From positions 1 to 23,568 of IMG/VR virus record IMGVR_UViG_3300027806_000156: a stretch of DNA of 23,568 bases; one strand, 5' to 3'. Each line of letters starts with the position of its first letter. The first letter of the stretch is position 1. This document shows positions 14,155 to 20,700 of this stretch, one piece after another. The DNA is from a virus. A program made the position numbers and the translations under genes. The notes under the pieces were generated by a model. That model saw nothing but the letters and a program-made list of their open reading frames with translations. It did not search any database and had not been told where the DNA came from.

Positions 14155-15562
14155 CAGCCAAGCCACGACGCAGACCGTCACGCAGGACGTGCCGGAGTGG
14201 GCGCAGCCGTACTACACCGACCTGCTCGAAAAGAGCAAAGCGCTGAGCGAGGAAGCCTACGTCCCCTATGAAGGACAGCGGGTGACCGAGGACTCGGCCG
14301 ATCTGACTGCATCGGAACAGATGATCCGCGATCTGGCGGGGAACCCGATTGCTGGGGTCGACGACGCCATGAGCACCTATGGCTCGCTGCAGGGGCAGGC
14401 GGCGCAGCTGGGACAACAGCAGCCGTCGCAGTTCACTGCGTCGAAGTTCACCGCCACGCAAGTCAACCCGTACACCGGGTTCTCGGCCACGCAGGTCAGC
14501 CCCTACGCAGGGTTCAACGCGGGCCAAGCGTCGGCCTACGGCGGCTTCTCCGAGTACGGCGGGGCCTCGGCCTATGGCTACCAGCAGCCGGGGACGTTCA
14601 CGGCGCAGACCGTCGACCAGTACATGAACCCCTACACGCAGCTGGTGGTCCAGCAGCAGCAGGATGACGCGTTCGAGGAGTATCTGCGGTCGCAGGGGAG
14701 CCGCGACGCGCAGGCTGTGGCGGCGGGCGCCTTTGGCGGCTCGCGGTCGGCTGTGCAGGAAGGCATGGCCCAAGAAGAACTGTCCCGGCAGATGGCGGAC
14801 ATCCAAGCACGCGGCGCGCAGCAGGCGTACACCGACGCGCAGCGGATGTTCGAGTCGGATCGTGGCGCTCAGATGACCGTCGAGCAGCAGCGCGCGGCCG
14901 AACAAGCCCGCGTGCAGGGTATGGGGCAGTCGGAAGCGGCCCGGGTGCAGCAGGCGCAGGCGGCGGAGCAGGCGCGGGTCCAAGGGACCAACATCAGCGA
15001 GCAGGCCCGCGTGCAGCAGGCGCAGGCAGCCGAGCTGGCGCGCACGCAAGGCATCTCCGTGGAAGAAGCGGCGCGTATCCAAGCAGCGCAGGCGGCAGAA
15101 CAGGCCCGGGTGCAGGGTATCTCGGTCGACGAAGCGGCCCGCGTGCAAGCAGGTACCGCGGCGGAACAGGCCCGGGTGCAGCAAGCCACGGCTGACGAAG
15201 CCATGAAGCAGCGGCAGTTCGAGCTGGAGACCATGGGGTTCAGCGCGGATATGGCGTCGCAGATGGCGGCGCTTGGGATGTCGACGCAGCAGGCGGACAT
15301 CCAAGAGGCGCAGCTGCTGGCCTCGCAGGGGCTGAGCAGCATGTCGCGGGACCAAGCTGAGCTGGACATGGCCTACGAAGATTGGCTGCGGCAGCAGGGC
15401 TACCCCGAGGAACAGCTCGCGATGTACTCGTCGATGCTCTACGGGCTGCCGGTGCAGGCGGCGGGCACCACGACGTACACTGAGCCGTACAACCCCTATC
15501 AGCAGGCGCTGGGCGCGGGGATCTCGGCGCTCGGCCTTTACAATGGGATGCAGCCCGCATGA
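14141..15562 (+). CDS. Internal virion protein with hendecad repeats (T7 gp14-like position)
   Basis: ATG at 14141 overlaps the previous gene by 14 bases. The 473-residue protein has an N-terminal segment (VPEWAQPYYTDLLEKSKALS) and then Tyr/Phe/Gln-rich repeats of the FTATQVNPYTGF type (residues about 100-150). A conserved block follows: DQYMNPYTQLVV from residue 159, then GAFGGSRSAVQEGMAQEELS. After a long helix come ten consecutive 11-residue repeats (residues 253-362). The C-terminal block LDMAYEDWLRQQGYPEEQLA and a short hydrophobic end (GAGISALGLYNG) close it. The DQYMNPYT and GAFGGSR blocks recur in internal/structural proteins of marine podoviruses. A periplasm-spanning ejection role like T7 gp14 is inferred from order and helix content. 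The next gene overlaps by 4 bases (ATGA). Confidence 0.8.
   Translation: MSKGSSQATTQTVTQDVPEWAQPYYTDLLEKSKALSEEAYVPYEGQRVTEDSADLTASEQMIRDLAGNPIAGVDDAMSTYGSLQGQAAQLGQQQPSQFTASKFTATQVNPYTGFSATQVSPYAGFNAGQASAYGGFSEYGGASAYGYQQPGTFTAQTVDQYMNPYTQLVVQQQQDDAFEEYLRSQGSRDAQAVAAGAFGGSRSAVQEGMAQEELSRQMADIQARGAQQAYTDAQRMFESDRGAQMTVEQQRAAEQARVQGMGQSEAARVQQAQAAEQARVQGTNISEQARVQQAQAAELARTQGISVEEAARIQAAQAAEQARVQGISVDEAARVQAGTAAEQARVQQATADEAMKQRQFELETMGFSADMASQMAALGMSTQQADIQEAQLLASQGLSSMSRDQAELDMAYEDWLRQQGYPEEQLAMYSSMLYGLPVQAAGTTTYTEPYNPYQQALGAGISALGLYNGMQPA
14897..15226 (+). repeat. 66-bp tandem repeats encoding ten 11-residue (hendecad) units
   Basis: Units alternate AEQARVQGxxx and xEAARVQxAxA, so the DNA period is 66 bases (two hendecads). 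Starts of the 66-base units are 14897, 14963, 15029, 15095 and 15161; the last half-unit (DEAMKQRQFEL) is decayed. Frame and register are kept without a single insertion. Confidence 0.9.
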
Positions 15563-17766
15563 ACATCATGGAGTTGCAGAACCGGCTCAAGAGCTTCTCG
15601 GAGCAGCAGCTGGTACAGGAGATGCAGCGGCCGACCGGCGAGCTGCCTCAGTTTCTCGTGCTCAGCGAGATCACCCGGCGCAAGAAGATGCAGGCCGATC
15701 TGGCCGCTGCGCAGACCAAGCAGAACGAGACCACAGTCGTCGAAGACGCGGTGGCTGCCGCGGGCGTGCCGCAGGAGGGTGCCACACAGATGGCGCAAGC
15801 CATGGCCCCTAAGACGGACATGACCCAGAACACGGGGCTGGCCGCACAACCGCGTCGCATGGCTGGCGGCGGTGTCGTCGCACTGCAAGAGGGCGGCCCG
15901 GCGCCGGAGACGCAGATCGTCCGCAGCGGGATCGTGTACTACCTCCAGCCAAACGGCACCTATGTCAGCGACAGCGGGCGCGTGCTGTCTGACGTCGCGA
16001 CGAACCTGCGCAACACCGGAGCGGACCTTCAAACCGAACTGAGCGACATCGCGCAGAACACGGCCGAGGCGTACCAAGCCCGGATGCCGGATTTCTCTGG
16101 GGTGCAGGCGCAGATGGATATGCAGCGCGCCGTCGCCGATCAGGCTGCCGCGCGGTCACAAGGCCCCGTGGGCGGGCCGCGTCCTCCGGCGGTGCCCTAC
16201 ACCGGGCCGGACTTCACCGACGTAAACGCACAAATGCTGATGCAGCAGACGCTGGCGGCGCAAGCTGCTCAGCGGCCCCAAGGTCCTGTGGGTGGGCCTC
16301 GCCCCCCTGCCGCACCCTACACCGGTCCGGACTTTTCCGGGGTCCAGTCGCAGATGGGTATTCAGCAGCTGATCGCAGCGCAGGCCGCTGCGCGGCCCCA
16401 AGGCCCCGTGGGCGGACCTCGTCCTCCGGCGGCGGGCATCGCTGCGGTGGCCGGGCCTCAGTTCGGATATACGCCGGTTGGTTCACTTCCTGCAGCGCCG
16501 CGCACGGCGGCGGACGATCTAGCTATCCGGAACGGACTCGTACCCGCGCCTGCGCAAGTGACGCAAGGACCCGCTGGCGGCCCCGCGCCGGTAGAGACGT
16601 ACGACCTGACTGTGCCCGACATGTCCGCGGTCACAGCGCAGATGGAAGCGCAGCGCGCCGTCGCCGATCAGGCTGCACAGCGGCCTCAAGGTCCGGCTGG
16701 TGGGCCGCGTCCTCCCGCGCCGCCCGCACCGGAGGGGCCGTCGCTTTTGGAGCAGTTCCACGCCATCGAGCTGCCCGCAGCGCCCACGTCGGTGTACGAC
16801 GCCATGGACATCCTGCACGGTCGTGAGCGCACGCCGCCACCGGGCCCGCAGCTGACGCCGGGTATGGTGCCGCCGATGTCTGGGCTGGCGATGCCCGCGC
16901 CACCTCCGGCCGAGCCGTCGCTCATGGACACGGTACGCGACACGCTGTCTGGGTTGACGAGTCCAGCGGCGGATACGCCCCCGGCACCTGTGACGGACAC
17001 GCCCCCTGCTCCGGCGGCTGATGTTCCTCCCGCTGCTCCAGCGGCGCCCCCTGCGGTCGCGCCCGCGGCGGCTCCCGTTGCGTCCGGCGTAGCGCCCAGC
17101 GCGGGTGTCAGTGCGGCCCCCAGCGCCGCTCCGAGCGGCGGCATCGCGTCGGTACAGTCGACGACCACGGCCACGACGGCTGAAGGCGAAGGCATTCAGG
17201 ACTACGGCACCGAGCTGACGCAGATGTTGCAGGCGCGGGAGCGCCGGGCGGAACAGGACCGGTGGCTGGCGCTGGCGCAGGCGGGCATGGCTCTCATGGC
17301 GTCCAAGTCTCCGACGTTCGGCGGCGCGCTGGGCGAGGCCGGTATGGTCGGCATCGGTGCGTTCCGTGAAGGCCAGACGGCGGCGGAGCAGGACCGGTTC
17401 GCGATGCTCAAGGATCTGGAAGCGTGGCGGATGCAACAGATGGAGCTGGCCATGGCGCAGCAGGCGATGGCCATGCGCGGAAGCGGCGGTGGCGGAGGTA
17501 GCGGTGGCAGTGGAGGGTCCGGGCGGCTCCCCAACGGCCTGACGGCGAACCAATACGCCGATCTGGTGCTGGCGCAACTTGAAGCGGTGAACGCCAGCTT
17601 GGACTCTTACGGTGGTATGCCGCCGCAGACGGCCGAAGGTGTGAGCCAATACGACGCACTGCGGTCGCGGCAAACCCAGCTCACTGGCGCGCTCGATGCG
17701 CTCACCGGCATTTCCCCAGTTTCAACAGACGCCAGCGCCGTGTACTCTATGGACGACGTGCAATAG
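15559..17766 (+). CDS. Internal virion protein with Pro-rich 40-residue repeats (T7 gp15-like position)
   Basis: ATG at 15559 overlaps the upstream stop (ATGA). The 735-residue protein starts with a conserved block, LQNRLKSFSEQQLVQEMQRP, then PQFLVLSEITRRKKMQADLA, AAGVPQEGATQMAQAMAPKT and MAGGGVVALQEGGP (Met101), seen in many marine phages. Residues about 178-392 hold four QxxxAAQAAxRxQGPxGGPRPP repeats. A long Pro/Ala linker follows (about 395-530). The C-terminal conserved block is EQDRWLALAQAGMALMASKS, PTFGGALGEAGMVGIGAFRE and a long helix, then a Gly/Ser run (GSGGGGGSGGSGGSG) and a helical end. There is no enzyme motif. Family role as a core/ejection protein is inferred from position. The stop at 17764-17766 is in the same frame as the next gene. 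Confidence 0.8.
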   Translation: MNIMELQNRLKSFSEQQLVQEMQRPTGELPQFLVLSEITRRKKMQADLAAAQTKQNETTVVEDAVAAAGVPQEGATQMAQAMAPKTDMTQNTGLAAQPRRMAGGGVVALQEGGPAPETQIVRSGIVYYLQPNGTYVSDSGRVLSDVATNLRNTGADLQTELSDIAQNTAEAYQARMPDFSGVQAQMDMQRAVADQAAARSQGPVGGPRPPAVPYTGPDFTDVNAQMLMQQTLAAQAAQRPQGPVGGPRPPAAPYTGPDFSGVQSQMGIQQLIAAQAAARPQGPVGGPRPPAAGIAAVAGPQFGYTPVGSLPAAPRTAADDLAIRNGLVPAPAQVTQGPAGGPAPVETYDLTVPDMSAVTAQMEAQRAVADQAAQRPQGPAGGPRPPAPPAPEGPSLLEQFHAIELPAAPTSVYDAMDILHGRERTPPPGPQLTPGMVPPMSGLAMPAPPPAEPSLMDTVRDTLSGLTSPAADTPPAPVTDTPPAPAADVPPAAPAAPPAVAPAAAPVASGVAPSAGVSAAPSAAPSGGIASVQSTTTATTAEGEGIQDYGTELTQMLQARERRAEQDRWLALAQAGMALMASKSPTFGGALGEAGMVGIGAFREGQTAAEQDRFAMLKDLEAWRMQQMELAMAQQAMAMRGSGGGGGSGGSGGSGRLPNGLTANQYADLVLAQLEAVNASLDSYGGMPPQTAEGVSQYDALRSRQTQLTGALDALTGISPVSTDASAVYSMDDVQ
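16090..16440 (+). repeat. 120-bp direct repeats encoding 40-residue Pro-rich units
   Basis: Units start at Asp codons 16090, 16210 and 16330, exactly 40 codons apart, and a fourth dispersed copy starts at 16618. Each reads D(F/M)(S/T)xVxxQM, a short helix, then QGP(V/A)GGPRPP. The third unit loses its PYTGP end after 16434. Confidence 0.85.
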
Positions 17767-17770
17767 GAGG
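17765..17770 (+). promoter_or_regulatory. Strong ribosome binding site deciding a TTG start
   Basis: AGGAGG overlaps the stop codon TAG of the 735-residue gene and ends 5 bases before TTG at 17776. No ATG or GTG lies near in this frame, so this site is the main reason to place the start of the giant gene at the TTG. Confidence 0.75.
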
Positions 17771-17775
17771 TCGCC

Positions 17776-20700
17776 TTGGGCGAGACGGTTGTACCCGGTC
17801 CGATCAGCGGCAGGAACTATGGGTTTCGCATCGCAGGCGATGCCCCGACGGTCGACGAGCAGCGGCGCATCGACGACATCATCCGGCAACGCGAGGCGCA
17901 GTTCACGCAGGAGTACGAGGCCCGGTTCGGTGCCCCGGTTGCGGCGGCTGAGGGTTCCGGGTTACTCGACTACCTCGGGGAAATCCCCAAAGGGGTTCTG
18001 CGTGGCGGCATCGAGGCGCTGACCGGCGCAGTGCCCGGGCTTGTGGAAGCGGCACCGGAGTCATGGTTGTCGCCGGAGTCGCGGGACTGGGTGCGCAACA
18101 ACGTGGCGCGGGGGTCGGACTGGCTGACCAGCGGGCTGCAACCCGACATCGGATTTGAGGGGAACCGGGCGGCCGAAGTTGTCGGCGGACTGTCGTCGGG
18201 GCTTGGGTCGTTTGGCGCTCTGCTTGGGGTGACGTGGGCAAACCCGATGGCGGGTGTCGCGACGGCGGTGGGGATGGGCGCAAACGAAGCGGCCGAACGG
18301 GCCCGCGAAGAAGGCGCTACTCCTGACGAGCGCCGTGTCGCTGCACAGTTCGGTATCATACCCGGTGTCTTGGAACTGATGCCGGTAGGCGCGCTGCTCA
18401 AGTCGCGGGTCGGCCAAGACGTCGCGCTCACCATTATCGACCGTATCCGGCGTGTCGGCATGGAAGCTGGCATCGAGGCGGCGCAAGAGACGGCGTCGCA
18501 ATACGCACAGAACCTGATCGAGCAGGGGGTGTACAACCCCGGCCAAGCACTAGACGAAGGGCTTATCGGTTCGGCTGGGTACGGCGCAGGTGTGGGTGGT
18601 ATCGCGCAAGCGCTCATGGATCTGGCCATCCCGGGGCGTCGTGGCACTGCTGCGCCGCCCGCTCCGCCTGCGCCAGCCGCTGCGCGCCCCTTGGCTCTGC
18701 CGCCGCCGAGTGCGTTTCCGCCGCCCGATGTCATCGCGGTGCCGCCGACCGGTCCGCAGCAGGTGTCTGGCCAGCCGGGGGGCAACATCCCGGCCTATCC
18801 TCGTGCGGCCACGCCGTCCGCCGCCGTCGCGCCGCCGCTCGCGCTGCCGTCACCATCCGCATTTCCTCCGCCGCCGGTTGTCACGGTGCCGCCCATGGGG
18901 CCGCAGCAGGTGTCTGGCCAGCCGGGGGGCAACATCCCGGCGTACCCCAGAACACCGCAGACTGGCGGTATTGGTGCGTTCGCGGCGCCTGCGGCTCCAG
19001 CGACGCCGCCCGCAGCTGCACCCGTGGCGGCCACGGCCCCGACGCCGACGGCTCCGATCCCCACACCTCCGGTCACGCCGTCGGTCAGCCCGGCTGTTGC
19101 TCCCGCTGCGCCCAAGGCACGCAAGGTCCGGTCTCCGCTCGCGCAGCCCACCGTCGCGGCACCCGCGCCTGTGGTTGGAACAACGCCCACGGCGCCGACA
19201 GAAACCGTCATGCCCACGCTGCCGGTGCAGGAAGGGCAGCAGCCGCTGACCAAGGACACCATGCGCGAAGTTCTTCGCAGCGTGGGCGTTCCGCCGACGG
19301 CTGCTGTGGCCAATGCAGTCGAGAGCGGAGAGGTCCGCGACGCCCCGACGTTCGAGACCCGGCTGCAACGGTTTGCCGCCAACACGAAAAATCCGGACGC
19401 CAAGAAGCGCGCGTTGGAGTATCTTCGCGTGCAGGAAGCCGAGCGCAATACCGCTCCGCCGGCTGTGGAGGAACCCAATGCAGAAGCCACCGCTACGGAA
19501 GATCGGGGACTTGACGCACCTGACGTTGCACCAGCTGGAGTTGGGGTTGAAGGTGGTCGCGGAGATGAGCCAGTCGACACCGGAGACAGCGGAACCCCCG
19601 CACCTGCCGCCGGAATTATGGGGCTTGACCCCGGAAGACTGGAGCAATCTGACAGCGGCGCTGTACGCCCTGCAGATGCAGCGGATGCACAGTACGCTCC
19701 ACTGACCCCGTCGCCCGCCGCGCCGCCTGCACCGACGGCGCCGGTTGTCGCAGCACCGGTCGCACCGGTTCCGGCGCCGGAGTACGCGCCCATGTCGGGA
19801 GCCATCCCCGGGACGCCGACGGGTACGGCAGGTCAGGTAATTCCGCGCGGGGTGCCCGGAGCACCGGTGCTTGATCGGGCTAACCCGGCTAAGCCGAATA
19901 TCGTGTCCGACGCGCCCCGGCTTGTCGCCGAAGAACTCGCGGCCGAGGCTGACATCGTGCGGGCCAACGCGGCGCAGGCCGTGGACAGCTGGTTCCGCAG
20001 CAACGCACCGGTGCGCGTGCAGGAGGCGTTCGACCGCATTGCCCCCGCCGACCGGGAGACGTCCGACCTCCGCGCCGACGACATGGCGCAAGTCATGCAG
20101 CTGCTGTTGAACGGACCCCGCCGGGAGCAGAACAAGAACCTGTCGCCGGAAGGCGCGGCGCGGCGGTATTTCAGCCGGTCGCCGGACCCCGGCTATGCGC
20201 TGCATATGATGGCCTATGACGCGGCGCTGGCACGGCTGGAGGATCAACCCGGGTTCTACACGGCGCGCACGATCCGGGGCGACGCGGTGCGCGCGAAGGA
20301 CGACGTGGCGCAGCTCAACGACATGCAGGCGGCGGAGCCGTTGACCGAGGCGCTCGACGCCGAGATTGCCATGCTCGAAGGGCTGGGGCCGAAAGCAGCG
20401 CAGCTTGCGGAGCGGTGGGTAGAGGCCACGCTGTCGCCAGAGGCGGTGGCCGAGTTCCGTGCCATGCGGGATGGACGGGCGACGGTAGACCGCGCAGCTT
20501 ACGCCGCACGGGACTACGAGACCCAGAGCACACTGCGGGACCGGAGCATGGTCCAGAAGCGGGCAGCGGCGGTTGAAGACGCCGCACTGCCGGACGCCGG
20601 GGTCAGCGGCACGCGCCGCGGAGAGCGGATCACTCCCGAACGGGAGCAGGCGCTACGGCAGAAGCAGGAGACGGAACGCGCGGCACGCAGTGCGCGCATC

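Noticed and set aside
14087-15355. Minus-strand open frame of about 420 codons with repeated LHAGLF-type segments
   Set aside because: The repeats are the reverse complement of the hendecad-coding repeats on the + strand, so the apparent protein repeats are a by-product.
16090-16440. Regular 120-bp repeats considered as a CRISPR or origin-type iteron array
   Set aside because: The units are continuous coding sequence in register with the reading frame, differ mainly at synonymous positions, and have no spacer structure.
16519-17673. Minus-strand open frame of about 384 codons
   Set aside because: Extremely Arg-rich and opposite a confidently coding + strand gene; typical GC-rich shadow.
18590-19249. 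Alternate-frame + strand open reading frame of about 219 codons in the giant gene linker
   Set aside because: Composed almost wholly of Arg, Pro, Ser and Leu, with no start context; unlike the nested frame at 19478 it has no folded-protein character.
18850-20247. Minus-strand open frame of about 465 codons
   Set aside because: Arg/Gly-rich composition mirroring the Pro/Ala linker on the + strand; no ribosome binding site or family resemblance.
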